A stretch of 64,000 bases of DNA from assembly GCF_017313225.1 (NCBI RefSeq), contig NZ_JAFLNE010000001.1:434001-498000 (forward strand), given 5' to 3'. A program made the position numbers and the translations under genes. Position 1 is the first letter of the stretch. Each line of letters begins with the position of its first letter. Below the pieces are notes generated by a model. The model was not told the origin of the DNA. It did not search any database and saw only the letters and a list, made by a program, of their open reading frames with translations. Of this stretch, positions 17,051 through 26,180 are shown in pieces. The stretch is from Allomuricauda sp. CAU 1633. GTDB lineage: Bacteria; Bacteroidota; Bacteroidia; Flavobacteriales; Flavobacteriaceae.

Positions 17051-18619
17051 ATGAAAAAAGGATTAAATGTTACAAAATTAGTTTTGATGGCATTCCTCTC
17101 TTTGCCGATTTTGGTTTCATGTAGCAAGGAATTTTTGGATCGCCCGCCAGAAGACTCTCCAAACTCTGAAGAGTTTTATAAGACCACGGAACAAATTGAA
17201 GTGGCCACAAATATTCTGTACAGTGTGCCATGGTATAATTTTGTTTCCAATGTATCATGGTGTATTGGTGATTTGGCCGGCGGTACTGGTAGAACATGGG
17301 ACCCTAGAAACCAAGATTTCGATTTATTTGCCATTACGGGCGAGCATAATACACTGGGCCAGGCCTGGGGATCATTGTACGCCGTAGTTGCACATGCGAA
17401 CACCATAATAAATACGGTGCCCACAACCGCCAATGCAGATGTGCCCCAATCGGTCATCAACAATGCTGTGGGTGAGGCAAGGGCCATGAGAGCCACGGCC
17501 TATTTCTACTTGGTGAGGATCTTTGGATCAGTTCCAATTGTGGAAAACAACTTGGAGCTAGTTGATGAAAGTTATATCCCAAGGCATTTGGTTGAAGACG
17601 TCTACACCTTTATAGAAAATGATTTAAACTTTGCCATTGATAACATCACAAATACCAAATCTTCGGATCCTGGGAGAATTTCCAGTAATGGCGCCAAGGC
17701 TCTATTGGCCAAGGTTCAACTGACCCAGGAAGATTATGCCCAAGCCTATCAGTTGGCAACGGAGGTGATTGGCTCGGGGGAGTTCAAACTTTTGGGAGGT
17801 ACTGGCGCAGACGGTACTGCTGGAAGCTACAATGACCTATTCCTGACCGAGAACGACAACAATTCCGAGAGCATCCTTGCCACCCAGTGGACCGGCAGCG
17901 GCAATTATGCAGAAGGAAATGGGGTGCAAAGCCTCTATGCATTATCTGGAATTACCGGTTTTGATGATGGTTGGTCAGCAATTGGCCCATCCCTTGATTT
18001 GCAGGACACCTACGAAGACAAAGAAATGGACCAACGGTATAAAGCCACTATCATGGATCCAGAATCCTTTTATCCGGACCTTAATGGGGGGTATACTGCC
18101 CCGGGACCTTCGGGGTGCAATGCGCAAGGTACAAATGTTGCCATTAAAAAATATGTAGTGGGGACACCGGCCAATAATGGTGGCGGAGCCAGAACCAGTT
18201 ATGCCAATAATATTTATGTGCTCCGATATGCCGATATATTATTGATACAGGCCGAAGCCATTATTTTGGGCAATGTGGGCTCCATGGCCGAAGCCGAAGC
18301 CTCAGTGAATAAAGTACGTAACAGAGCTGGATTGCCTTCAATTACCAACCCAACCTTTGAAGATGTGTTTCGGGAAAGAAAAATTGAATTTGCTATGGAA
18401 ATGGAGCATTGGTACGATGCTATCAGAAGGTCTGATGCCTTGGCGTATTTAGCAACGGTACAAAGAGGGTGGTTTAATGATACAGATCGGGGAGAAACAA
18501 ATGGAATAACCGATAGGTTCGTCACCATTACCGCAGATAAGTTGCTGTTTCCGTATCCAACCAATGAAACCCTGAACAATCCCGCATTGCTGGATCCACC
18601 TGTTCCCTATTTCAATTAA
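17051..18619 (+). CDS. SusD-like surface glycan-binding lipoprotein (RagB/SusD family)
   Basis: The lid partner of SusC that captures oligosaccharides at the surface. It has 522 residues with a lipobox (PILVSC, Cys24) and the typical start SKEFLDRPPEDSPNSEEFYKT. The TPR-like region includes AVGEARAMRATAYFYLVRIFGSVPIV and GRISSNGAKALLAKVQLTQEDYAQAYQLATEVI. The C-terminus has YADILLIQAEAI, VNKVRNRAGLP and FRERKIEFAMEMEHWYDAIRRSD, all standard SusD motifs. It lies in the SusC operon, 10 nt before the next gene. Confidence 0.95.
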   Translation: MKKGLNVTKLVLMAFLSLPILVSCSKEFLDRPPEDSPNSEEFYKTTEQIEVATNILYSVPWYNFVSNVSWCIGDLAGGTGRTWDPRNQDFDLFAITGEHNTLGQAWGSLYAVVAHANTIINTVPTTANADVPQSVINNAVGEARAMRATAYFYLVRIFGSVPIVENNLELVDESYIPRHLVEDVYTFIENDLNFAIDNITNTKSSDPGRISSNGAKALLAKVQLTQEDYAQAYQLATEVIGSGEFKLLGGTGADGTAGSYNDLFLTENDNNSESILATQWTGSGNYAEGNGVQSLYALSGITGFDDGWSAIGPSLDLQDTYEDKEMDQRYKATIMDPESFYPDLNGGYTAPGPSGCNAQGTNVAIKKYVVGTPANNGGGARTSYANNIYVLRYADILLIQAEAIILGNVGSMAEAEASVNKVRNRAGLPSITNPTFEDVFRERKIEFAMEMEHWYDAIRRSDALAYLATVQRGWFNDTDRGETNGITDRFVTITADKLLFPYPTNETLNNPALLDPPVPYFN

Positions 18620-18629
18620 AAAAAGAGCA

Positions 18630-19712
18630 ATGAAAAAAAATATTCGCAACACAGTCAATTTTAGATATGCCGCATTTATAGTAGCGTTGGCCATAATGTC
18701 AGCATGTAGCAATGAGTTCAATCAATCTGATTTGTCTTCAGGGAGCACAGAACCGCCAGTGATAACAAGTGTGGCAGATGCTACCGAAAACAGTACGGTG
18801 CAGACCGGTGTTCTAGGAAATCTATATTATATCAAAGGAGAGAACCTGGGCACAACAACATCTATTAAATATAATGGTTTCGATGCAGGGTTCAATCCCA
18901 CCTTGGTGACGGACAATACCATTATTTCACAGATTCCTTTGGGTGCGCCCTATATAAATGCCTCCAATAAATTAACTGTGGAAACACTGTATGGTGTTGC
19001 CGAGGCCAATTTTTCTCTTTTAACCATTACGGGTTTTGATGAAGGCTTGGTAGACGGTGTAAACGCTGTAACCTTATACGGGGGCGATTTCACCGATGCT
19101 GACCAGGTCTTATTTGCTTCGGGATCGGAAGATGACGGCAATTTGGTGGAAAGAGAAGCTAGGATTATAAACAAAACTGCCTCGGCAATAGTCGTAGAGG
19201 TTCCTGATGGTGTTATTCAGGCCTTTATACACGTTTTCGTTAATGGAGCCATTGCCCAATCCACATCATACGGGTTTAACTATCCAATTTTTACGGATGA
19301 GTTGATCAACGGGTGGGAACTTGGAGGATGGGATGGTACCCAAGAACTTTCCACAGAAGTGACTCTTGGCTCAACCGCTATCCGAAGGGAGAGTCTTAAC
19401 TGGGCAGGGCTAACCTTTGTTTCCAATGACTTGACTGAGGATTTGGTAATTGCGGACTACAGTGCCATTAACTTCCAAATTTATCCCGCTAACAGCGAAA
19501 CCGTGCGAGTTGCATGTGCACTGAACGACTTTGCCGTTCAGGTGGAACTCGATTTGGTGCCAGGGGAATGGAACAGCTTCAGTATCCCTCTTACCGATTT
19601 TTACCCTCCAGGGACAGCTCCGGAATTAATTACACGGATTGATTTTCAGGAATTCTCCGGTGGTACCGCCCCCTTCCTATTTTATTTGGACCAAGTAGGG
19701 CTCATTGAATAG
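18630..19712 (+). CDS. IPT/TIG-type surface glycan-binding lipoprotein (SusE-position protein)
   Basis: 360 residues with a lipoprotein signal (ALAIMSAC, Cys26). Two Ig-like IPT/TIG domains follow: residues about 42-130 (PVITSVADATENSTV, GNLYYIKGENLGTTTSIKYNG) and 131-220 (GFDEGLVDGVNAVTLYGGDF, ASAIVVEVPDG). The C-terminal 140 residues form a predicted jelly-roll binding domain: INGWELGGWDGTQ, SLNWAGLTFVSNDL, YSAINFQIYP, PGEWNSFSIPLTDF and FLFYLDQVGLIE. This is the usual architecture of the surface glycan-binding protein encoded after SusD. The C-terminal module shares its pattern (aromatic-rich start, NDL, W..IPL, F.ID/LDQV end) with the duplicated modules in the next gene, which suggests a common fold and ligand. 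Confidence 0.85.
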   Translation: MKKNIRNTVNFRYAAFIVALAIMSACSNEFNQSDLSSGSTEPPVITSVADATENSTVQTGVLGNLYYIKGENLGTTTSIKYNGFDAGFNPTLVTDNTIISQIPLGAPYINASNKLTVETLYGVAEANFSLLTITGFDEGLVDGVNAVTLYGGDFTDADQVLFASGSEDDGNLVEREARIINKTASAIVVEVPDGVIQAFIHVFVNGAIAQSTSYGFNYPIFTDELINGWELGGWDGTQELSTEVTLGSTAIRRESLNWAGLTFVSNDLTEDLVIADYSAINFQIYPANSETVRVACALNDFAVQVELDLVPGEWNSFSIPLTDFYPPGTAPELITRIDFQEFSGGTAPFLFYLDQVGLIE

Positions 19713-19745
19713 GAGAATTTTTTAAAATATAAAACTAGACAAACT

Positions 19746-22235
19746 ATGAGATATTTTGGACAGAAAGGAATAAAGGGACTGCTTTTGGTTGGTTTGGCAA
19801 CCCTTACAATCTCCTCTTGTGATGAGGACGATGAAGTATTTCCACAATCGGAGACTCCAAATCAAAATATTGTTGAAATCTTGGCAAGCTCATCGGAAAC
19901 TTCAACCTTGTTGGGTGCCCTGGAACAATCAAATTTGGATGCAACATTGGCCAATAACACCACGTTTACCGTATTTGCGCCTGTGAATGCGGCTTTCGCG
20001 GGTGTTGATTTATCGACTATGACAGAAGCGGAGCAGAGGAACGCGCTCTTAAACCATGTTTGGAACACTACGACCGCCGACCTTTCGGCCAATCTGCAAA
20101 CTGGATATCGTACGACTATGGCAACTGGAGTGGATGGATTAAATCTTAGCTTTTTTACCAATACAGAAGGATCCATCATATTTAATGGTGTGGCATCACC
20201 CGTTCAAGGCCAGTTCGATTTGGGAGCCACCAATGGTGTGGTTCACATGGTAGACAATCTCCTTCTTCCTCCAACGGTAGTTGACCATGTTGTGGCCAAT
20301 CCGGATTATACATCATTGGCAGCTGCAATTACGCAGGCTGAATTGGTTGAAACCTTGGAAGGGGACGGGCCTTTTACCGTTTTTGCGCCAAATAATACTG
20401 CTTTTGAAATGCTCATGGTACAGATGGAAGCAGCCTTTGGATATGCCACGTTGGCCGATGTGCCCAATGACCTCTTGGAAGAAGTTTTGTTGTACCATGT
20501 TATAGTGGGAAGCAATGTGGTTTCTGACGATGTGGATGGCACAACCTTTGAAACGGCTCAGGGCGAATCTTTTTCGGTGGCGGGGACAACCATTGACGAT
20601 GCCTCCTATGTTGATGCGGAAATCAATCTTACCGATGTACAATCCATAAACGGAATTATGCATGGTGTGGACAAAGTGCTTCTGCCTGATGCTGTTTTTC
20701 AACAAATGCTAGGTGCAACCCTCGATTTGGTGGCCAGATCGGAAGATAAAGGATACACCTCATTCTTGGCCGCAGTTGAACTTGCGGGCCTAACAGAGAG
20801 CCTTACCACGGATAACCTTACCGTTTTTGCACCGAACAATGATGCTTTTACTGCACTGTTCTCTACAATTGACAATTTCAATGCGTTGGAGGATTTTGAC
20901 ACTCCAGAAGAAATAGACGCGCTTAGAAAACTATTGGAATACCACCTGTATGCAGGAAGTCTTGTTGAATCCCAGCTTACGGATGGCAGTTCTGTAACTA
21001 CAGTTCTGGGCGATTCGTTCGATGTGAGCGCTAGTGATGCCATTAGATTAAGACCTTCTTTTTCAGATGCCATTCCTTCCCAAGTAGTCGATGCCAATAT
21101 TGGTGCCACCAATGGCATCATACATGAAGTGAACAGGGTGTTGATTCCAGAAGAATTATTGGATGCATTGGGCATCGAAGTAGCTCCAAATTGTGACTTA
21201 CACCCTGTGGGCGATACAAATTTAGTGTTCTTTGATTGGGATGCCAACGGCCCTTGGTGGGGCAATGTTGCAGCAGAAAATGACCCTTCTATCTCCTTGG
21301 ATGGCTCCAGCTATGGTCGTGCCAATTTCCAAACCGGAGGTACAGGTTGGCAAGATCTTTTCTGGAGAAACGATCCAACAACCTTTCACGGAGCTGCCAC
21401 CGTTGGCAGCAATTTGGACGACTATGTCCTTAAGTTCGACATAAATACCATTGAACCAATTTCTGATGGTATGTTCAGAATTCGGTTCCATGATGCTGAT
21501 GGAGTGGACGCCTTCTACGATTGGTCCCCATGGGATGATACTGGAGAGCCTTTTGATACAGGTGGCTGGCAAACCGTTGAAATTCCATTGAGCGCACTTG
21601 GCGTTCCCGACTTTAGTTTGGTGGACAGCGAGTTTGGAATGGCTTTCGAAGGTGCTGATGTCCTGCTGAACTTTGCTATTGATAATGTAAGATTTGATGC
21701 CCCAGGATATACCTGCGGTGGTCCTGATGAAGTGGACGACCCAGCTTTGGTATTTTTCGATTGGGATGCCAATGGTCCTTGGTGGGGCAATGTTGCCGCA
21801 GAAAATGACCCTTCCATCACTTTGGACGGCTCCAGTTATGGCCGCGCCAATTTCCAAACCGGAGGTACAGGCTGGCAGGATCTTTTCTGGAGAAACGACC
21901 CCACAACCTTTCACGGAGCCGCAACGGTGGGCAGTAATTTGGATGATTATGTCCTTAAGTTCGACCTTAACACCATTGAACCCCTCTCCGCGGGAATGTT
22001 CAGGATTCGCTTTAATGATGCTGATGGAGTGGACGCCTTCTATGATTGGAATCCTTGGACTGATACAGGTGAACCTTTGGACACCGGAGGCTGGATAACT
22101 ATTGAAATTCCATTGACCGAATTAGGGGTTCCCGATTTTAGTTTGGTGGACAGCGAGTTTGGAATGGCTTTCGAAGGTGCCGATGTCCTCTTGAACTTCG
22201 CCATCGACAACGTCAGATTCGAGGAAAAACAATAA
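19746..22235 (+). CDS. Lipoprotein with three fasciclin domains and two near-identical C-terminal jelly-roll modules
   Basis: 829 residues with a lipoprotein signal (LATLTISSC, Cys25). Three FAS1 domains lie at about 40-176, 178-315 and 325-472. Each has the FTVFAP..AAF or LTVFAPNNDAF box and the H box (NHVW, YHVI, YHLY), and each closes with NG.(V/I)H.V..(L/V)L.P. Two 158-residue modules at 493-650 and 668-825 begin LVFFDWDANGPWWG and continue FQTGGTGWQDLFWRND, MFRIRF and W..IEIPL or W..VEIPL. They end NFAIDNVRF and are joined by a short linker with one Cys. The modules look like carbohydrate-binding jelly rolls and resemble the C-terminus of the preceding protein. FAS1 domains usually mediate adhesion. 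A surface role in holding mannan is inferred. It is the fourth gene of the SusC operon. Confidence 0.85.
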   Translation: MRYFGQKGIKGLLLVGLATLTISSCDEDDEVFPQSETPNQNIVEILASSSETSTLLGALEQSNLDATLANNTTFTVFAPVNAAFAGVDLSTMTEAEQRNALLNHVWNTTTADLSANLQTGYRTTMATGVDGLNLSFFTNTEGSIIFNGVASPVQGQFDLGATNGVVHMVDNLLLPPTVVDHVVANPDYTSLAAAITQAELVETLEGDGPFTVFAPNNTAFEMLMVQMEAAFGYATLADVPNDLLEEVLLYHVIVGSNVVSDDVDGTTFETAQGESFSVAGTTIDDASYVDAEINLTDVQSINGIMHGVDKVLLPDAVFQQMLGATLDLVARSEDKGYTSFLAAVELAGLTESLTTDNLTVFAPNNDAFTALFSTIDNFNALEDFDTPEEIDALRKLLEYHLYAGSLVESQLTDGSSVTTVLGDSFDVSASDAIRLRPSFSDAIPSQVVDANIGATNGIIHEVNRVLIPEELLDALGIEVAPNCDLHPVGDTNLVFFDWDANGPWWGNVAAENDPSISLDGSSYGRANFQTGGTGWQDLFWRNDPTTFHGAATVGSNLDDYVLKFDINTIEPISDGMFRIRFHDADGVDAFYDWSPWDDTGEPFDTGGWQTVEIPLSALGVPDFSLVDSEFGMAFEGADVLLNFAIDNVRFDAPGYTCGGPDEVDDPALVFFDWDANGPWWGNVAAENDPSITLDGSSYGRANFQTGGTGWQDLFWRNDPTTFHGAATVGSNLDDYVLKFDLNTIEPLSAGMFRIRFNDADGVDAFYDWNPWTDTGEPLDTGGWITIEIPLTELGVPDFSLVDSEFGMAFEGADVLLNFAIDNVRFEEKQ
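21222..21695 (+). repeat. Module copy 1 of an in-frame tandem duplication
   Basis: A 474-bp coding unit repeated 525 bp downstream without any insertion or deletion. Most differences from copy 2 are synonymous. A stretch of 44 identical bases begins at 21612. Confidence 0.95.
21747..22220 (+). repeat. Module copy 2 of an in-frame tandem duplication
   Basis: The second copy at constant 525-bp offset. The 51 bp between the copies encode the linker APGYTCGGPDEVDDPA. The last four codons after this copy (EEKQ) complete the protein. Confidence 0.95.
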
Positions 22236-22259
22236 TAAGTTGAGTTAGTTTTAATTCGC

Positions 22260-22294
22260 AAGATTCCTACAGTATCAAAACCTGTGGGAATCTT
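22260..22294 (+). promoter_or_regulatory. Strong intercistronic hairpin between the fasciclin gene and GH5
   Basis: AAGATTCCTACAG (22260-22272) pairs over 13 bp (one G-T) with CTGTGGGAATCTT (22282-22294) around a 9-nt loop. No run of T follows, so it is not a standard terminator. It lies 19 nt before the GH5 start codon and may act in mRNA processing or stabilisation, separating the binding proteins from the enzymes. Confidence 0.65.
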
Positions 22295-22313
22295 CATATT
22301 TGAAAGAGTTACA

Positions 22314-23393
22314 ATGAAAATCTGTTTTTCATATCTGTTCAGCACCTTTCTGCTATTATTCATAACAGTGAATTGTTCTTCTTCACAGCAAGACACGGAG
22401 CAAGAAATCGTTCAGGACATCACAGATGACAATCCAACACCGGAAGAAGAGGAAAAGGATGATGAAACCGATGACCAAGCCTCCTTCACCACAGTGGTTG
22501 AGGAATACGGGCAGCTATCTGTAGAGGGCAACAAAATGGTCGACCAAAATGGAAATCCAGCACAACTCAGGGGAATGTCTTTTTTTTGGAGCCAATGGAT
22601 CGGAAAATATTATACCAATGAAACCGTGCAATGGTTAAAGGACGATTGGCATTGCACTGCGGTAAGGGCAGCTTTGGCTGTTGATTACGAAGGTTATTTG
22701 GTGAATCCCGAAGCGGAAAAACAAAAAATAATGACTGTGGTCGATGCTGCCATCGAGCACGGCTTGTATGTGATTATTGATTGGCACGATCATGAAGCTG
22801 AAAACCATCTGGAAGAATCCGTGGCATTTTTTGGAGAGATGGCTGAAAAGTACGGCAGTTATCCCAATATCATTTATGAACCTTATAATGAGCCTTTGGC
22901 CGTTTCGTGGCGAAATGTACTGAAACCCTATCATGAAGCTGTGATTGCCGAAATCAGAAAACACGACCCTGACAATTTGATTATCTGTGGCACACCCAAT
23001 TGGTCACAAGATGTGGAGGACGTCATCGTAGCAAAAATTGATGACCCCAATGTAATGTATACCTTGCATTACTATGCCGCAACGCATAAACAAGAACTTC
23101 GGGACAAAGCCGTGGTGGCCATCAATAATAACATCCCAATTTTTGTGACAGAATACGGAGTTACCCAAGCCTCCGGTGATGAATCCATAGACGCACCCGA
23201 ATCGGAAACATGGTGGAACTTTCTGGACGAGCATAAAATATCCTACCTCAATTGGTCCATTGCGGACAAGGAGGAACTTTCTGCAGCCTTGAAACCCGGG
23301 GCTAGTACAACAGGAGGATGGTCGGAAGAAGATTTAACTATATCAGGAACCATGGTTCGGGATGAAATCAGAAAAAAGAATAAAGCCTACTAA
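22314..23393 (+). CDS. GH5 (probably GH5_2) endo-beta-glycanase, lipoprotein
   Basis: An extracellular endo-acting glycoside hydrolase of 359 residues from the ATG at 22314. The lipoprotein signal is FLLLFITVNC with Cys21. An acidic low-complexity spacer (residues 25-57, PTPEEEEKDDETDDQ) holds the enzyme off the membrane, and a charged spacer of this kind is typical of surface-exposed lipoproteins. The catalytic barrel shows QLRGMSFFWSQW, VIIDWHDH, IIYEPYNEP with acid/base Glu193 and IPIFVTEYG with nucleophile Glu280. Subfamily GH5_2 is usually endoglucanase; within this locus it could cut glucomannan or mannan. The next gene starts 3 nt after its stop. Confidence 0.88.
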   Translation: MKICFSYLFSTFLLLFITVNCSSSQQDTEQEIVQDITDDNPTPEEEEKDDETDDQASFTTVVEEYGQLSVEGNKMVDQNGNPAQLRGMSFFWSQWIGKYYTNETVQWLKDDWHCTAVRAALAVDYEGYLVNPEAEKQKIMTVVDAAIEHGLYVIIDWHDHEAENHLEESVAFFGEMAEKYGSYPNIIYEPYNEPLAVSWRNVLKPYHEAVIAEIRKHDPDNLIICGTPNWSQDVEDVIVAKIDDPNVMYTLHYYAATHKQELRDKAVVAINNNIPIFVTEYGVTQASGDESIDAPESETWWNFLDEHKISYLNWSIADKEELSAALKPGASTTGGWSEEDLTISGTMVRDEIRKKNKAY

Positions 23394-23396
23394 AAC

Positions 23397-25124
23397 ATGC
23401 AATGGATGAACCTATCGATTTTAAACCGAAAAGCAAGACATTTTAAAATAGTTTTCCTGATTGTTTTACTCTATTCCTGTTCCAGTGATTCAGAGGAGGA
23501 CGTCTTTTTAAGCAGTAACAAGTCCCTCTTTTCATTTTCAATAAAAGAATTGCCAGATTTGACCTTTTCAGGGCTGAGCCAAGGTCAGTTGGAAGCTGAT
23601 TTGATCAGTAATGCCAATATCACAAATCTGACCGCTATTTTTGAAGTGTCAAAAGGAGCCACAGTGTATATTGGGGAAACAGTACAAAAATCCGGGTCTA
23701 CCACAAATGATTTCAGCAGTAGGGTAACTTATACTGTAAAAGCTGAGGATGGCAGTACGGCCACTTTCAGTGTGACCATCAATCCGTATGAGAACCAGCC
23801 CCCCACGGCAAACGCCGGTAGTGATATGATTCTATATTTACCAGTAGCCAGTGAGACTATATCGGTGGCTTTGGATGCTTCCGCATCAAATGATCCCGAA
23901 GATGAGGAAATGAGCTATGAGTGGATGCTTGATGATGCTATCATTGCGGACACTGAAATGGCAGAAGTAGCATTGGCACTTGGGATACATGAAATAACCC
24001 TTGTGGTCACCGATGCAGAGGGAGTATCGGGAACGGACAACATAACTGTTGAAATTCGTGAGTTGGGTGTTTTTGCTCCCATTGATTCAGGGGCTACTCA
24101 ACAGACCCAAAATGTGTTGAACAATTTGGCCGCATTGGCCTATGGCGAAACATTTGCATTTGGGCAGGAGTTTCCACTTTCATTTCAGCTCAATGCATTG
24201 AATTACGATTTAAATACTTCTGATTGCAAGGATGTATCTGGCGACCATCCGGCCGTGTTTGGTATCGACCCTCATTACATGCTGTACAAAAGTGCTTCTG
24301 AGCGGCAACTTCATATTGATGAGACCAAGGCCGCTTACGAAAATGGTTCCATTGTTACCTTTGATTTTCATCAACAGAGCAGAACTGATGGCCAAATCTA
24401 TTATGACCAGCTTACCACGGATACCGATAAGAGTTTGATGTATGATATTGTAAACGACCTCAATGGCTCAAGGGATTGGTATTTTGATGAGATTGATATG
24501 ATTTTGGACATCATTAACACCGATTTGGGGTTCACGATTATTTTTAGACCACTGCACGAGATGAACGGAGGTTGGTTCTGGTGGGGTACGCAAACGGAGA
24601 ATCATTCACCCGAACTCTACATAGAACTGTATCAAATGACGGTGGACTACATGAAGCAACGCAGCGATCATATACTTTTTGCTTGGTCACCAAACTATCC
24701 TTTTGATGAAAGTTATTATCCCGGCGATGCCTATGTGGATGTAGTGGGAATTGATTATTATACTCCAAGCAAAGCTTCATTACAGCAAGCTTTGGTCGAG
24801 CTGACGGATTTTGCCGAACAACACCACAAGATAGCAGCGCTTACAGAAACCGGGCAACAGAATTACATTTTTGACAACACTGATTTTTGGACGGACAACA
24901 TTCTCGACGCCATTGAAGAAGGTGGTAGCGACATCCGGATTGCATGGGTTTTGGGCTGGTTCAATGCTCCGTGGGACGGTAGTCAGAACAACCTATTCAT
25001 TCCCAATGCGCAAAGTCCGCAAGAGGCAAAAGATGATTTCATTGCGTTCAAAAATAACTCCAAAACCCTATTTCAAGAGGACATTCAGGCCTTGGATATG
25101 TACCAAGACCCAAGTATGAATTGA
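23397..25124 (+). CDS. Surface GH26 beta-mannanase lipoprotein with PKD domain
   Basis: 575 residues with a lipoprotein signal (VLLYSC, Cys28). An Ig-like bacterial lipoprotein domain at about 40-130 (IKELPDLTFSG, ATVYIGETVQKSG, YTVKAEDGSTATFSVTI) is followed by a PKD domain at 135-222 (QPPTANAGSDM, ALDASASNDPEDEEMSYEW). A GH26 barrel runs from about 230 to 560: FDFHQQ, FRPLHEMNGGWFWWG with acid/base Glu388, and ALTETG with nucleophile Glu484. The extra domains distinguish it from the compact GH26 at 12139-13275 and suggest it attacks the polymer at the cell surface. It is the last gene of the plus-strand operon, and its 3' end faces the convergent GH5 gene. Confidence 0.92.
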   Translation: MQWMNLSILNRKARHFKIVFLIVLLYSCSSDSEEDVFLSSNKSLFSFSIKELPDLTFSGLSQGQLEADLISNANITNLTAIFEVSKGATVYIGETVQKSGSTTNDFSSRVTYTVKAEDGSTATFSVTINPYENQPPTANAGSDMILYLPVASETISVALDASASNDPEDEEMSYEWMLDDAIIADTEMAEVALALGIHEITLVVTDAEGVSGTDNITVEIRELGVFAPIDSGATQQTQNVLNNLAALAYGETFAFGQEFPLSFQLNALNYDLNTSDCKDVSGDHPAVFGIDPHYMLYKSASERQLHIDETKAAYENGSIVTFDFHQQSRTDGQIYYDQLTTDTDKSLMYDIVNDLNGSRDWYFDEIDMILDIINTDLGFTIIFRPLHEMNGGWFWWGTQTENHSPELYIELYQMTVDYMKQRSDHILFAWSPNYPFDESYYPGDAYVDVVGIDYYTPSKASLQQALVELTDFAEQHHKIAALTETGQQNYIFDNTDFWTDNILDAIEEGGSDIRIAWVLGWFNAPWDGSQNNLFIPNAQSPQEAKDDFIAFKNNSKTLFQEDIQALDMYQDPSMN

Positions 25125-25163
25125 TAAGAGTTACCTTACTCAGTAATCCAATAGAAACAGGTT

Positions 25164-26180
25164 TTATTTATTGTACGGATAGCTTTTGAACTTTTCCTTG
25201 AAAAACTTACCCTGTCTTGAAGGCGTAAATTTTCTATCGGTAAACATATTGGGCGCCCATTCCATATCAAACACCCATACCAAATATGAAATTTGCCGGG
25301 TATCGCAATACTCGGTAATGGAAATCCCATACGATTCATCACTAATGACCGGAATATGCGCACCGGGGTCTTCTGGCCCACAAAAGCCCATTTCTGTCAA
25401 TAGTAGGGGATAATTGTCTTTGACAAAACCCCAATCATTGGTCCATTTTTCCTCCCAAGGCTTTTCCCGTTTTTGGGGATAGGGGTGACTTACATAGCCA
25501 ATTCCTTCCATCTCAAGTGGGCTCCATTTTACCGGCGTAAGGTCATAGGCCCAGTTAAACCCAGCCACCAAAGGAATGCCCTCACCTCCATTGGCGCGTA
25601 TGATGGTTATGACCTCTTTGTTGAAGTCTTTCCAAGAATCCCAATCCAAAGTACCATACCTATTGCCGTTGGTTGTGGGCTCGTTGAATATTTCATAAAA
25701 GGCCACCGTATTGTTTTTGCCATATCTCTCGGCCATCGCCTTCCAAAAATTAAAAGTTTCCTTTTTGGTGGTATCATAGATATCCAAGAGGTAGATTCCA
25801 GTTTCAATATTACCGATGCTGTGCCAATCAAGCACCACATAAATGCCCAATTCCCCGGCCCACTTGATGCCATCATCCAATAGCTTAAGATATTCTTGAA
25901 ACCCCCTGTTGCGCACTCGGCTTGGGTGAATGGGAAATCGGACCAAATTGGCGCCCCAATCCTTTATTTCAATAAAATATTTTTTGTTCCACAACCCATC
26001 CAATTCAAGTTTATCCGGATCGCTAGTGCTCATTCCCCTAAACACCAAGGTGTCCCCTTTTTGGTTTACAAAGCTGTTCCCCTTAACTAATATTCGGTCC
26101 AATCCACCCTGACCCAAGGAAAGATTCAGGAAAAATGCATTTACAAATAAGAATAGGATTAATTTTTTTAGAAATTTCAT
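25164..26180 (-). CDS. Secreted GH5 family glycoside hydrolase
   Basis: 338 residues with a Sec signal peptide (LILFLFVNAFFLNLSLG) and no lipobox, so it is periplasmic or released. The barrel motifs are DTLVFRGMSTSDPDKL, WGANLVRFPIHPSRVR, YVVLDWHSIGN, VAFYEIFNEPT with acid/base Glu167 and PLLLTEMGF with nucleophile Glu263. It differs clearly from the GH5_2 lipoprotein of this locus, so the two are not recent duplicates. Endo-mannanase or mannan-oligosaccharide hydrolase is likely by context but not shown. It is transcribed alone, with a 15-bp palindrome 40 bp upstream of its start. Confidence 0.87.
   Translation of the reverse strand: MKFLKKLILFLFVNAFFLNLSLGQGGLDRILVKGNSFVNQKGDTLVFRGMSTSDPDKLELDGLWNKKYFIEIKDWGANLVRFPIHPSRVRNRGFQEYLKLLDDGIKWAGELGIYVVLDWHSIGNIETGIYLLDIYDTTKKETFNFWKAMAERYGKNNTVAFYEIFNEPTTNGNRYGTLDWDSWKDFNKEVITIIRANGGEGIPLVAGFNWAYDLTPVKWSPLEMEGIGYVSHPYPQKREKPWEEKWTNDWGFVKDNYPLLLTEMGFCGPEDPGAHIPVISDESYGISITEYCDTRQISYLVWVFDMEWAPNMFTDRKFTPSRQGKFFKEKFKSYPYNK

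Noticed and set aside
21222..22220. Tandem repeat as a mobile element
   Set aside because: The repeat is within one reading frame, with no terminal inverted repeats or transposase; it is a protein-module duplication.
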